Below, piece by piece: positions 32,050 through 39,974 of a DNA stretch of 64,000 nt. Origin of the DNA: an uncultured Ruminococcus sp. GTDB taxonomy: Bacteria > Bacillota > Clostridia > Oscillospirales > Acutalibacteraceae. Below the pieces are notes generated by a model, which did no database searches, was not told where the DNA came from, and worked only from the letters and a program-made list of their open reading frames with translations. The position numbers and the translations under genes were made by a program. Each line of letters starts with the position of its first letter. Position 1 is the stretch's first letter. The stretch is taken from contig CACXBF010000006.1 of assembly GCA_902765855.1 (NCBI GenBank), forward strand, positions 1 to 64,000. Direction: 5' to 3'.

Positions 32050-33237
32050 TTATGCCTTTTTAAGTTGTAAATCACTTACAATATTGCCGAGGGTATCACC
32101 TGCCACCCTGTCGGCTTCCTCTATGGCGTGGACGTATCTATTTGTTGTGGTTATTTGAGCGTGTCCCAGTCGAGCAGATACATTCTTGATATTAGCACCG
32201 CTCACGAGTAGTAAGGTTGCCGAAGTGTGTCGGAGTGCGTGGAACTTCTTGTGCGGTAGTCCGTTTCTTTTCAGGAAGTCCGAAAACATAAGTGTTGGTG
32301 AAGTTGGATATATAACGCTTCCGTCACTTTGGATAAATACCCAGTTAGCACCTTTCCAAGCTGTGCCGAGCTTTAAGCGTATTTCCGCCTGTTGTGCCTG
32401 CCAACGCTTCAATAGCTTTATGCAGTATTCAGGAATAGCCACTTTTCGGCTTTCGTGTGTCTTTGTGTCCTTAGTTTGAATAGGTTCACCCTTGATTTTA
32501 TAAAGACTCTTGCTAATGTGTATAGTCCGCTCATTGAAATTTATATCCGACCATTCGAGAGCGGCAAGCTCCCCACGCCTGCACCCTGTATTTATTGCAA
32601 GGTGTATAAGAACTTGAAACATAAGCGGTTCATTATCCAAACATTGGAGCATTTCTGCAAGCTCTTCCTTGCTATATATTTCTGTTGTCTGCTCTCCCAT
32701 TGCGGGGAGCTTTATTTTTTGGCTATCGGCGGGATTTGAAGCAATCAGTTCAAGCCTGTAAGCATTGTGTAGAATAGATTGAAGCACAACATAGTAACGG
32801 CGTACTGTCGCAGGTTTATAGGGCTTTCCCTTGCCGTCAAGGCGGTATTCTCCAGAAGTAAGAGCATTAACGAATTTCTGAATGTGCAGGGGCTTAATAT
32901 CCTTTAATTTCAGATGACCGAGAGCGGGGATAATTAGTTCCCGAATAATACGCTTATAATTCTCAAGCGTGGTTACTGAAATCTCGCCCTGAACATTTTC
33001 GAGGTATTGAGGAATGAAGTCCGCAAGTCTAAGACTTCCGCAGGCTGAAACTGTTCCATTTTGTACCCGTTCTTCAAAAAGCGTTGCCTGCTTTTTAACT
33101 TCCTTTTCAATCTGCCTTGCAGTCATTCCATTTTCAGGCTTCCAAGTCATAGACTGAACTAATTGTTTTCCGCTCACATCATAACCACAAGATACCCTTA
33201 TACGGTAGCTGTCACCTCTTTTGGTTATCGTTGCCAT
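32050..33237 (-). CDS. int: Tyrosine recombinase integrase of the element
   Basis: Residues about 1-60 form the arm-DNA-binding domain (MATITKRGDSYRIRVSCGYD) and about 70-165 the SAM-like core-binding domain. The C-terminal catalytic domain shows the R-K-HxxR-H-Y set: TGCRRGELAALEWSDI, FHALRHTSATLL, LGHAQITTTNRYVHA with the final Tyr nucleophile. At 395 residues it is of normal length. ATG 33237 is preferred, since the GTG at 33246 is too close to AAGGA. It lies next to attL and reads toward it, as expected for a tRNA-site integrase. The repressor gene is 14 bp upstream. Confidence 0.95.
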   Translation of the reverse strand: MATITKRGDSYRIRVSCGYDVSGKQLVQSMTWKPENGMTARQIEKEVKKQATLFEERVQNGTVSACGSLRLADFIPQYLENVQGEISVTTLENYKRIIRELIIPALGHLKLKDIKPLHIQKFVNALTSGEYRLDGKGKPYKPATVRRYYVVLQSILHNAYRLELIASNPADSQKIKLPAMGEQTTEIYSKEELAEMLQCLDNEPLMFQVLIHLAINTGCRRGELAALEWSDINFNERTIHISKSLYKIKGEPIQTKDTKTHESRKVAIPEYCIKLLKRWQAQQAEIRLKLGTAWKGANWVFIQSDGSVIYPTSPTLMFSDFLKRNGLPHKKFHALRHTSATLLLVSGANIKNVSARLGHAQITTTNRYVHAIEEADRVAGDTLGNIVSDLQLKKA

Positions 33238-33251
33238 TGCTTTCACCGTCC

Positions 33252-33824
33252 TTAAAATGGTAAATCATCGTCGCTTATTATTGATAACTTGCTATTATCG
33301 ACAATTTGTTTTATTTTGTTTTTGTTAATTACTTTCCCACTATCTGTTATTAAAATTTTATCACTGTATTTTTTTATCAAACCATTGATTAAATCGTTTT
33401 TCATTTCGGGAGTCATTAACTTGGTTATTTGTTCCATTCGCTGAATAGAACTGTATTCATCAATAAATAATTTTATATTACTTGGTATTTCAGCATTCAA
33501 ATAACATAATGTTTCAGCAAAATTTGTTTTAGTATTTGCTGTTATATCGAACTTGTCCATTAAATTCAATATATTTAACAATATAGTTGCTGTTTCGCTT
33601 CCGCCTGTGTTTACTTTTTTCTCTATTCCACATAACCAGTCAAGCGAAACGCCAAGAGCAACCGCAATTTTTGCAGCACTTTCAAGCGTTGGAGCTTTTG
33701 TCCCCTTTTCGTAATATGATATTGCAGTAGATGTAACTCCCGACTTTTCGGATAACTCTTTATAATTTAGCTTTGCCGCTTGCCTTGTTTCGGTTAATCT
33801 TTCAGAAAATATTTTCAAATCCAT
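33252..33824 (-). CDS. XRE-family repressor with N-terminal HTH
   Basis: Residues about 5-62 form a Cro/CI-type helix-turn-helix (RLTETRQAAKLNYKELSEKSGVTSTAISYYEKG...). A C-terminal domain of about 120 residues has no family I recognise. It sits upstream of int in the same direction and is divergent from the excisionase/primase genes, the position of a master repressor (Stl/CI-like). The ATG follows AAAAGGTG. Three AGAAAAATATT repeats in its upstream region may be its operators. Confidence 0.85.
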   Translation of the reverse strand: MDLKIFSERLTETRQAAKLNYKELSEKSGVTSTAISYYEKGTKAPTLESAAKIAVALGVSLDWLCGIEKKVNTGGSETATILLNILNLMDKFDITANTKTNFAETLCYLNAEIPSNIKLFIDEYSSIQRMEQITKLMTPEMKNDLINGLIKKYSDKILITDSGKVINKNKIKQIVDNSKLSIISDDDLPF

Positions 33825-33890
33825 AAAAACACACCTTTTACATCTTTTCTTTTATTTTATATTTTATTTTTGAATAAGTCAATAAAAAAA

Positions 33891-33977
33891 GAAAAATATT
33901 TTTTTCTTTTATAATTGAAATTTATAGAAAAATATTTCGCTTTTTGCGAAAAAATTCGCCTTTTTAGAAAAAATATT
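33891..33977. promoter_or_regulatory. Candidate repressor operators
   Basis: GAAAAATATT (33891-33900), AGAAAAATATT (33926-33936) and AGAAAAAATATT (33966-33977) recur about 35-40 bp apart between the repressor start and the divergent promoter. AT-richness makes chance repeats possible. Confidence 0.35.
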
Positions 33978-34023
33978 GATATTTTAATTAAAATATAGCT
34001 AAGCTATAAAAAACTAACAAATG

Positions 34024-34052
34024 TTGACAAACAAAAAAGTAGAGAGTATAAT
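34024..34052 (+). promoter_or_regulatory. Rightward promoter of the element
   Basis: TTGACA (34024-34029) and TATAAT (34047-34052) with exactly 17-bp spacing form a consensus promoter. It leads into the small ORF at 34080 and probably the replication genes. Confidence 0.85.
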
Positions 34053-34079
34053 AAAATAAAAAGAAAAGAGGTGATTTTA

Positions 34080-34250
34080 ATGTTGGATTTATCCAAGTTA
34101 ACAGATAAAGAAAAAGCGGTTGTACTTGCAAGGCGTGAGTATATGCGAAAGTGGAGAACTGCAAACCCTGACAAACAAAAAGAATACAGCGACCGATTTT
34201 TTGAAAAACAGATGAAGGAACAGCAGAAGAAAAATTTATTACAATCTTAA
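34080..34250 (+). CDS. 56-residue charged protein of the element
   Basis: It encodes MLDLSKLTDKEKAVVLARRE and continues through YMRKWRTANPDKQKEY to a Lys/Gln-rich end. Similar short Arg/Lys-rich ORFs containing a YMRKWRxxNPDK motif are frequent in clostridial phage and island early regions; function is unknown. AGAGGTG lies 7 bases before the ATG and the consensus promoter at 34024 is directly upstream, so expression is likely when the repressor is relieved. Confidence 0.7.
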   Translation: MLDLSKLTDKEKAVVLARREYMRKWRTANPDKQKEYSDRFFEKQMKEQQKKNLLQS

Positions 34251-34292
34251 TGATTGAATAGTTAAGTTTATACAATCTAAGGCACAAATAAA

Positions 34293-34392
34293 GCCGTCTA
34301 AGGTGCTGCAACACCCCAAACGGCAAAAGAAAAGCGAACCCATACGAAAAAATCCGCTCTCGGTTATATTTTAACATTCGGGAGCGGTTTTG
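34293..34392 (+). terminator. Two consecutive hairpins before the excisionase-like gene
   Basis: First, GCCGT...GGTG-CTGCAA-CACC...ACGGC (34293-34324). Second, CCGCTC (34354-34359) pairs with GAGCGG (34382-34387), followed by TTTTG. The second looks like a terminator or attenuator between the 56-residue ORF and the gene at 34428. It also contains the element's recurrent GAGAGCGG-type motif. Confidence 0.5.
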
Positions 34393-34427
34393 TAAATCTT
34401 AAAACTGAAAGGATTGACTAAAAAATT

Positions 34428-34763
34428 ATGGAAAACAATACATCAGCCTATAAAAATTACATACCACAAGTAGAACCTTATACCGTTCCCAGAGTTATAG
34501 GCATTAAGCAAGCCGCCGCTGAATTTGGCATATCTGAATATGCTATCCGCCGTTGGATAAAGTCGGGACAGCTCCCAGTAATAACCTGTGGCAAGCGTTT
34601 TCTTGTAAATTGCACTGTGCTTTCTAAGTTTTTAGAAAACAGCTCTCGCTTTCAAGCTGACAAGCCTAAGCATGTTGCTATTGATGATAAGGGGCAGATA
34701 TATTCCGCTCTCGATATGACCGCACAACGCAAGCATAGCAGTAAAATTAGACCTATTTATTAA
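34428..34763 (+). CDS. Excisionase-like MerR-type helix-turn-helix protein
   Basis: Residues about 20-65 contain VIGIKQAAAEFGISEYAIRR followed by WIKSGQLPVITCGKRFLV, a winged-helix fold of the Xis/MerR ('helix-turn-helix domain 17') class with the R-x-W-I-x-x-G-x-L-P signature. Such proteins direct excision or activate early genes. It is the first regulatory gene rightward and lies 12 bp before the primase gene. The ribosome site AAAGGA is about 13 bases from the ATG, longer than usual. Confidence 0.75.
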   Translation: MENNTSAYKNYIPQVEPYTVPRVIGIKQAAAEFGISEYAIRRWIKSGQLPVITCGKRFLVNCTVLSKFLENSSRFQADKPKHVAIDDKGQIYSALDMTAQRKHSSKIRPIY

Positions 34764-34775
34764 GGCGGTGTCAGC

Positions 34776-36617
34776 TTGAACAATAAAGAAAAAATAGAGC
34801 AAATACAAAAAACTGCTTTAGAAGATATTTTAGACCTACAAGAATACAAAGCCCTAAAACCATTTTTATACAAAGGCAGAGAAAATGCAATACCGCTCAC
34901 CGAACATTTTTCGGAGCTTGAAAACAAGGGTGTTAGTATTGATATTATAAATGCTTTAGCCGAAAAACTTTGTCTTTACGGAAATATCGAGAAAGGCTTT
35001 TATCTCCCGAGTGACAGCGATTTTGAATACGAAACCGCCCTTAAATCAGCCGAGAAAAATGTTCTTGACGAGAACGTCAGAAAATATATAAGGTCGTTAG
35101 AAAGTATAGAGGAAATACAAGATTTTCAGGCTGAAATTTCAGAATTTGCGATTAAGCAAAAACACAAGAAAGATTTAACCGACTTGGTGAAGACAGCTAT
35201 TACACAGCTTAAAAAACGAATAAGGGAATACGAGCAAGCCGAACGAATGGAAAAATACAGACAGCAACGCTCAAGGCGAGAATCAAGACTTCCTGACTGG
35301 GCATACCTTGACAACAAGGACAGACCACGCATAGACGAAAGGCTTTACATAGAACACCTTATAAATGAATGTGGCGAGGTGCGTTGCTGGAACGGTAAGC
35401 TGAGAACACTAAAGGGCTTGTTTCGTGACAATGAAGCTCTTAATCTTATTCAGAATGAAATTTCACAAGTAATAAACTATAAGATTGCAAATACTGCTTG
35501 TGATATTCTCAAGGCTCTTAAAAATCGTTGTTACTGCGAAGAACCGCCGCTCGACAGAAAACACATATATTTTCAGAATGGAACTCTTAAAGTTGATGAT
35601 AAAGGCTTATTTACTGTTTTTTCAGAGCAAAAAGAATTTTGCAGAAACAGACTTTTAACTAACTACAATCCGAACGCACCCGAGCCGAAAATGTTCCTTA
35701 AATATATGAACGACCTCTACACTTCCGAACAGATACGCACAATAAAGCAGTATTTGGGCTATTGCTTTATACCGACAAACAGACTGCAAATATGCTTGCA
35801 TATTTACGGTTTAGGCGGTAGCGGTAAGAGCCAGTTGGGCGGCATTATGGCGAAAATTTTCGGTGAAGAAAACAGCACTATTGATAAAATATCCAAGCTC
35901 GGAAAGACTTTCGGGGCGGCGAATATCGAAAATAAGCTGCTTTTTATCGACGATGATGTAACAGAGCAGGCACTTGAAAGGACTGAATTTTTTAAGTCTA
36001 TTGTTACCGCTCCCGATGACGTCAAGCAGGAGTTTGAAGCCAAGTACAAGCAGGAAAATCGCATAATGCCTTATTCAAGGTTTCTTACCTTTGGAAATTT
36101 CACTTTCCGCAGTCTTTACGATAATACAGACGGTTTTTATAGGAGAATATTGGTTCTTGAATGTAAGCCTGCTCCTGTCGACCGCCAAAAGATAAAGAAT
36201 CTTGATGAGAAAATTTTCAGAAGTGAAGCCGAAAGCATTGTTAAATGGTGCGTTGAGGGCTTAAACGATTTAATACAAAACGATTGGGAGCTGTATATTT
36301 CTGACAGCGTTAAAACTCATTCAGATAACCTGAAATATTCCGATGACAGCGTAGAACAATACATAACCGAGAGCGGAAATGTTTGCAGAGGTGCAGGATA
36401 CAGAATAGCAACTTGCGACCTTTTTCAGGATTATTGCCAATTTTGCGAGGATAACTCTCTTATAGCAGTAAAGCAAAGAACTTTTGCACAAACTCTTAAA
36501 GAAAGAGTGGGAAAGTATAAAATCAACCCAACAAACCACACCAACAAAATAAGGGATAACAGAGAAGTTAGGGGCTTTGTGGGCATAGCCTTAAAAAATA
36601 CCGATAATATATATTGA
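34776..36617 (+). CDS. P4-family (D5-like) primase-helicase replication protein
   Basis: The C-terminal half is an SF3-type helicase: Walker A GLGGSGKSQ (about residues 345-353), Walker B LLFIDDDV (about 387-394) and the following motif RFLTFGNF (about 428-435). The D5_N domain precedes it (about 200-340), and a P4-type winged C-terminus follows (DSVEQYI...FQDYCQFC). The N-terminal 150 residues are helical and charged; no primase active site is obvious, so it may be helicase only. TTG start with AAGGCGGTG upstream. Immediately downstream lie iterons, fitting an origin-binding replication initiator. Confidence 0.88.
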   Translation: MNNKEKIEQIQKTALEDILDLQEYKALKPFLYKGRENAIPLTEHFSELENKGVSIDIINALAEKLCLYGNIEKGFYLPSDSDFEYETALKSAEKNVLDENVRKYIRSLESIEEIQDFQAEISEFAIKQKHKKDLTDLVKTAITQLKKRIREYEQAERMEKYRQQRSRRESRLPDWAYLDNKDRPRIDERLYIEHLINECGEVRCWNGKLRTLKGLFRDNEALNLIQNEISQVINYKIANTACDILKALKNRCYCEEPPLDRKHIYFQNGTLKVDDKGLFTVFSEQKEFCRNRLLTNYNPNAPEPKMFLKYMNDLYTSEQIRTIKQYLGYCFIPTNRLQICLHIYGLGGSGKSQLGGIMAKIFGEENSTIDKISKLGKTFGAANIENKLLFIDDDVTEQALERTEFFKSIVTAPDDVKQEFEAKYKQENRIMPYSRFLTFGNFTFRSLYDNTDGFYRRILVLECKPAPVDRQKIKNLDEKIFRSEAESIVKWCVEGLNDLIQNDWELYISDSVKTHSDNLKYSDDSVEQYITESGNVCRGAGYRIATCDLFQDYCQFCEDNSLIAVKQRTFAQTLKERVGKYKINPTNHTNKIRDNREVRGFVGIALKNTDNIY

Positions 36618-36620
36618 TTG

Positions 36621-36942
36621 TTTCGGACACTTTATAAATTCTGTTTCGGACACATAAAACGCCGTTTCGGACACTTCTCGGACACTTTGAAAATACCTTT
36701 AACACCGCATAAATACTCGGCTTTTTAACATTTCGGACATATGGACACTTAAAAAACTATTCTCTATTATATAGCAAAAAAAATCTCTATATACACTTTT
36801 ATTCAAGTATGTGTGTTTTTTTATTTATATATTATATATAGTTTTCGGGTAGCGTCCGAAGCGTCCAAGTGTCCGAACCCCAGTATTTATGCGGATTTAC
36901 AAGTTTTTTAAGTGTCCTGCAAGTGTCCGAAAGTGTCCGAAA
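36621..36942. promoter_or_regulatory. Candidate replication origin: inverted iteron arrays around an AT-rich core
   Basis: The left arm has TTTCGGACAC at 36621, 36644 and 36665, with variants at 36676 and 36731. The right arm carries the inverse, GTGTCCGAAA, at 36923 (one base short) and 36933, with variants near 36852 and 36869. Between them, about 36750-36845 is extremely AT-rich (TATATAG, TTTATTTATATATTATATA), as in a duplex-unwinding element. It directly follows the helicase gene, as in P4-like and PICI replicons. Confidence 0.7.
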
Positions 36943-36985
36943 ATACCAATTACTGGAATACACAGCAGGAAAGGACTAATTATTT

Positions 36986-37516
36986 ATGACAGAAAATATA
37001 AATATTTGGAAATTAAACCGAGGAATTAGAAAGGCAAAGAAAAGTCTTGAGCGTAAGCATAAAGATGAATTTATACCATATAGAGCAAGTCTTAGGCTTA
37101 TGTGTGAAAAATATGCAATGCCTGAATATTTTACCCCTATTCGCAATAGAATTTATAATGAAGCAGACAAAAACGAGCTAAAAATGGACTATATTTACAT
37201 TAGCTTAAATGACCTTGAAGATATATATTTAGACAGCACAAGCATAATTGCTTTTTGGGATATTCTCAAAGGTTATTTTGACATAGAGTTTTTAAAAGAA
37301 TTCAGGCATTGGTTATCATCTATGAATAATGAGGAAAAATTCTACTGGGATTTTACCAAAGCAATAAAAACAGCGAAAATATCTCAGCTTGAAGAGCATA
37401 AACAAGCGTATGAAAAATATAATAAGGTAAATAAAACTGATATGTGTAACAGGCTTTTAGCTATTGTAAATTCTGAAATTGACCGCCGAAAACTGTTCAA
37501 GCTCATAAAGCTTTAA
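36986..37516 (+). CDS. Hypothetical element protein, mostly helical
   Basis: 176 residues rich in Lys, Glu and aromatic residues, with no signal peptide, membrane helix or recognisable motif. The N-terminus is strongly basic (RGIRKAKKSLERKHK). An AAAGGA ribosome site precedes the ATG. It lies just beyond the candidate origin and is the last rightward gene before the non-coding region, so a role in replication or phage interference is possible but unsupported. Confidence 0.65.
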   Translation: MTENINIWKLNRGIRKAKKSLERKHKDEFIPYRASLRLMCEKYAMPEYFTPIRNRIYNEADKNELKMDYIYISLNDLEDIYLDSTSIIAFWDILKGYFDIEFLKEFRHWLSSMNNEEKFYWDFTKAIKTAKISQLEEHKQAYEKYNKVNKTDMCNRLLAIVNSEIDRRKLFKLIKL

Positions 37517-37557
37517 TATTTCAGCACAGCTCTTTTATAGGGCTGTGTTTTTCTTTT

Positions 37558-37628
37558 CCGCTCTCAAATTATTGGAATATATTGGAGTATGTTGGAGTAT
37601 GTTGGAGAATGTTGGAGTATGAGAGCGG
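37558..37628. repeat. Five tandem 10-bp repeats between inverted octamers
   Basis: TTGGAATATA, TTGGAGTATG (twice), TTGGAGAATG and TTGGAGTATG occupy 37572-37621. CCGCTCTC (37558-37565) and GAGAGCGG (37621-37628) flank them as an inverted pair. Iteron-like spacing of 10 bp places repeats on one helix face. Confidence 0.75.
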
Positions 37629-38053
37629 TATAGTTTTAGTTCAGTTTTTAATCGAACCAAGAGCGAACCAAGAGCCAAGCTCCAGGATTGAAGCCGTGAG
37701 GAAGCCGAGAGATAAAGACTATAAAGACCGCTCTCGTTGATGATAGTAGCTTCACCTTGACGGCCTAACTTAAAGTTAGACCGTTCTCGTTGATGATGTA
37801 CATTCCATAATTTGATGTTTTCAAGGTTGCCATTTCGTCCGCCTTTGCTTACAGGCACATTCCCATTTTGGGAATCTGTCGCTTAATAACATCTTGTAGG
37901 AGTCATTAAAACAGTGATACCTTTACAACTCATTCCCTCAACACTAATAATTAACCAGCCGAACGAAATTCGTACGCTTGGTATAACAAGACCGCAGGGC
38001 GGTGTTTCAAAGACTGTCACCCTCCTCACCGAGAGCGGATACCTAATGCTTAT

Positions 38054-38200
38054 ATAGAATAGTCCTATTTTGCCCATAATTGGCTTGAGAGCGGTTTTAT
38101 ATAATAATCAAGATAATTTAATGCTAAATTCAGCATAGGCTTACAGTGGCTATTAACGGCAAAAGAATGCTTTCCGAAAAAGCGGAAACCATTCCGACAG
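38054..38200. repeat. Structured 147-bp unit, copy A
   Basis: Aligns nearly end to end with 38541-38687, with close identity in the first 50 bp (ATAGAATAG...CTTGAGAGCGGTTTTATATA) and at the end (TTCCGACAG). Its terminal hairpin (38165-38194) has 11 of 12 positions paired. Confidence 0.85.
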
Positions 38201-38540
38201 TCCATACGAATTTGTGGGCAACTATTTAACTTAATAATTTCGTACGAAATCCATACGAAGTTATTGAGAGTCCGCCGAGCGGACTCCTCAAAATTGAGGA
38301 CTGCTGAAAGTTTAGCAGTGAAAACTTGAGGACGGCTCAAAATTGAGCCGTAAAAACTTGAGAAAACCTGAAATAATTTGACATCAAGGTATATAGTGTT
38401 TTACGACCTACCATTTTAACCCGCTCATTTTTGAGCGAAACACCTAACTTGAAGTTAGAGCGTTAGAGTGTAGATTGAATCACCTACCCCTTATATAGTG
38501 GTATCAGTTTAGCTCATATAAATAATAACAATTAATAACA

Positions 38541-38687
38541 ATAGAATAGCCCTATTTCGTCCAGAATTGGCTTGAGAGCGGTTTTATATAACATTCAAGA
38601 AAGAAATACGGTTAAATTCAATCTAAGCTCACAAGGGCTATAAACAGCAAAAGAACGCTGTACGAAAAATGTACGGCGTTCCGACAG
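38541..38687. repeat. Structured 147-bp unit, copy B
   Basis: Second copy of the unit at 38054, 487 bp downstream. The terminal hairpin (38653-38681) keeps its pairing while bases differ: T-A to C-G, T-A to G-C and C-G to A-T relative to copy A. A third, partial copy of the first 25 bp lies at 38809-38833. Confidence 0.85.
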
Positions 38688-39174
38688 CTTCCCCTAATTC
38701 TGGGGAAACCTATTCATTTTCAGATGTACGAATTTCGTTCGGCTGGCTACCGCATTTCACCGTAGCCTTAACCCGCTAATTTTTAAGCAAGTTGGATATT
38801 GTTTGTGGAATAGCTCTATTTTGCCCAGAATTGCCCTGTAACGCATTTTATTCAGATTTTCATATAATTTACCTCTGAACACATCAAGTCGTTTGTGAGG
38901 CTTTAAAGCCAAATTATAAACAAGTGCAAGTCTTGAAAATAAATGGCGTTTTTTTCGTGCAACTTCATAAATAAGCATAAGTCTTGTAAATAAAAGGAGT
39001 TTTTTCCACAGAACAGAGCCGCCCGATGTGGCTATACCTTTGCGGAAACTTTTCAGCCTGCCCCCTTACCTCCAGTAAAGCCGAGAGCGGTATAATTCCG
39101 CTCCCAATAAACAAAGAAAAGAGCGACAAGCCGAAGCCTACCGCTCTCAAAAATACTGCTTTTTACAGCATTTT

Positions 39175-39393
39175 TTAAACTATCTTATCAAGATTATCCC
39201 AGTCAATCTCATTAGCGGAAATATATCCGCTTTGCTCTGCTTCCTCAATCTCTTTGCGTTCCTTTGGTGTTACCTTTGTAAAATCAGGATCCCACGCAAG
39301 TACCAATTTTTTGATAAGCTCATATGCTAAATCTTTGTCACTATCCGGAAGCATATCAATCATTTCAGCTATTTGTGCAGTCTTAGCAGTCAT
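39175..39393 (-). CDS. RelB-like antitoxin
   Basis: 72 residues starting with an amphipathic helix (MTAKTAQIAEMIDMLPDSDK), then LAYELIKKLVLAWDPDFTKV and an acidic Glu-rich tail. This resembles small antitoxins paired with RelE-type toxins in clostridia. It is 12 bp downstream of the toxin, an inverted order relative to most relBE operons. AGGAGG lies 5 bases before the ATG. No obvious DNA-binding domain is present; that function may lie in the ribbon-helix-helix protein upstream. Confidence 0.7.
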   Translation of the reverse strand: MTAKTAQIAEMIDMLPDSDKDLAYELIKKLVLAWDPDFTKVTPKERKEIEEAEQSGYISANEIDWDNLDKIV

Positions 39394-39405
39394 AAATAAA
39401 ACCTC

Positions 39406-39666
39406 CTATTTATAAATATCACCACGAGAGCCAATGTCAATAATATATACAATTTCAATTTCGCCATTAACTCCGTATTTATATATTACTCTATACTTTC
39501 CAACTCTAAGCCTTTGCCTACCGTCATTATACCCTTTCATAACTTTTATATCACCTTGTGGCGGTGATAAAGTCAATCCTTTTATAGCTTCTCTTATTCT
39601 TTTAACGGTTGATTTTTCAGTCTTAGAAAGAAATTTAAGTGAACTCTTTGAATATACTATCTCCAC
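39406..39666 (-). CDS. RelE/ParE-family toxin
   Basis: 86 residues with the RelE fold signatures: VEIVYSKSSLKFLSK at the N-terminus, the IREAIKGL helix, GDIKVMKGY and the strand RLRVGKYRVIYKY with conserved Arg and Tyr, ending in YIIDIGSRGDIYK. Such toxins cleave mRNA on the ribosome. I choose GTG at 39666, with AGAGGAG 7 bases upstream; an upstream ATG would overlap the preceding gene by about 38 bp. It lies between two small proteins, either of which could neutralise it. Confidence 0.88.
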   Translation of the reverse strand: MEIVYSKSSLKFLSKTEKSTVKRIREAIKGLTLSPPQGDIKVMKGYNDGRQRLRVGKYRVIYKYGVNGEIEIVYIIDIGSRGDIYK

Positions 39667-39670
39667 TATC

Positions 39671-39865
39671 TTACTCCTCTCCGCTCTCACGCTGAATAGT
39701 TTCGTCAATAGCTCTCTTGATAAAGCCGTTCAGGCTCTCGCCCTTGCGGTCGGCGTGGGCTTGTATTGTGGCTTTAGAACCCTTTTTCACTCTAACCTTA
39801 ATTTCGTCATAGGCTTTTGCGTTATATTTGGCTACTGCTTTTCTTTGCGATTCTGATATTGACAT
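39671..39865 (-). CDS. Ribbon-helix-helix (Arc/CopG-like) protein
   Basis: 64 residues: VAKYNAKAYDEIKVRVKKGS followed by KATIQAHADRKGESLNGFIK, which matches Arc-type RHH DNA-binding proteins with the beta strand (DEIKVRVKKG) and SLNGFIKRAI helix. It is first in the toxin operon and ends 4 bp before the toxin GTG. It is likely the autorepressor, and possibly the antitoxin itself. AGGAAAGGTGG precedes the ATG. Confidence 0.8.
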   Translation of the reverse strand: MSISESQRKAVAKYNAKAYDEIKVRVKKGSKATIQAHADRKGESLNGFIKRAIDETIQRESGEE

Positions 39866-39897
39866 TTTAACGCCACCTTTCCTATTTTACATAAATA

Positions 39898-39926
39898 ATT
39901 ATATCATAATTGTTATACTGTGTCCA
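39898..39926 (-). promoter_or_regulatory. Promoter of the toxin-antitoxin operon
   Basis: On the minus strand TGGACA and TATAAT are separated by 17 bp. Similar ACTGGACACAGTATA / ACTGGGTACAATTTG / AATGGGTACAGTAGTA motifs lie at 39914-39928 (-), 39942-39956 (-) and 39983-39998 (+). They may be operators for the RHH protein acting on both divergent promoters. Confidence 0.65.
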
Positions 39927-39974
39927 GTAGCAAAATGCACAAATTGTACCCAGTATATTCGTTAATTATACCGA

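Larger units (their letters stand above)
37955..38746 (+). ncRNA. Candidate large structured non-coding RNA/DNA element (about 0.8 kb)
   Basis: A perfect 21-bp inverted repeat (37955-37975 with 38726-38746; it begins CCAGCCGAACGAAATTC) encloses a gene-free region. Inside are at least ten short hairpins: 37992-38004, 38121-38136, 38165-38194, 38237-38250, 38268-38286, 38285-38300, 38300-38319, 38332-38351, 38422-38437, 38444-38458, 38653-38681 and 38689-38707. G-U pairs that work only when the plus strand is transcribed favour plus orientation. Reading frames here are short and unsupported. Class is unknown; ROOL/GOLLD-like large phage-associated RNAs are one comparison. A DNA role cannot be excluded. 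Confidence 0.45.

Noticed and set aside
37535-37858. Minus-strand 107-residue ORF with a BRO-N-like INESGLYSLYL stretch
   Set aside because: The similarity covers about 15 residues, then fails to continue. Its other half arises from short DNA repeats (CTCGTTGATGAT twice, CGAACCAAGAG twice). No ribosome site. At most a decayed antirepressor fragment.
36621-38760. CRISPR array
   Set aside because: The repeats are 8-10 bp with irregular spacing and mixed orientation, and no cas genes are present in the window.
37883-39150. Several short minus-strand ORFs (60-91 codons)
   Set aside because: They lie across hairpins and the duplicated unit, lack ribosome sites, and their peptides show no family features. 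The DNA is better explained as structured and non-coding.
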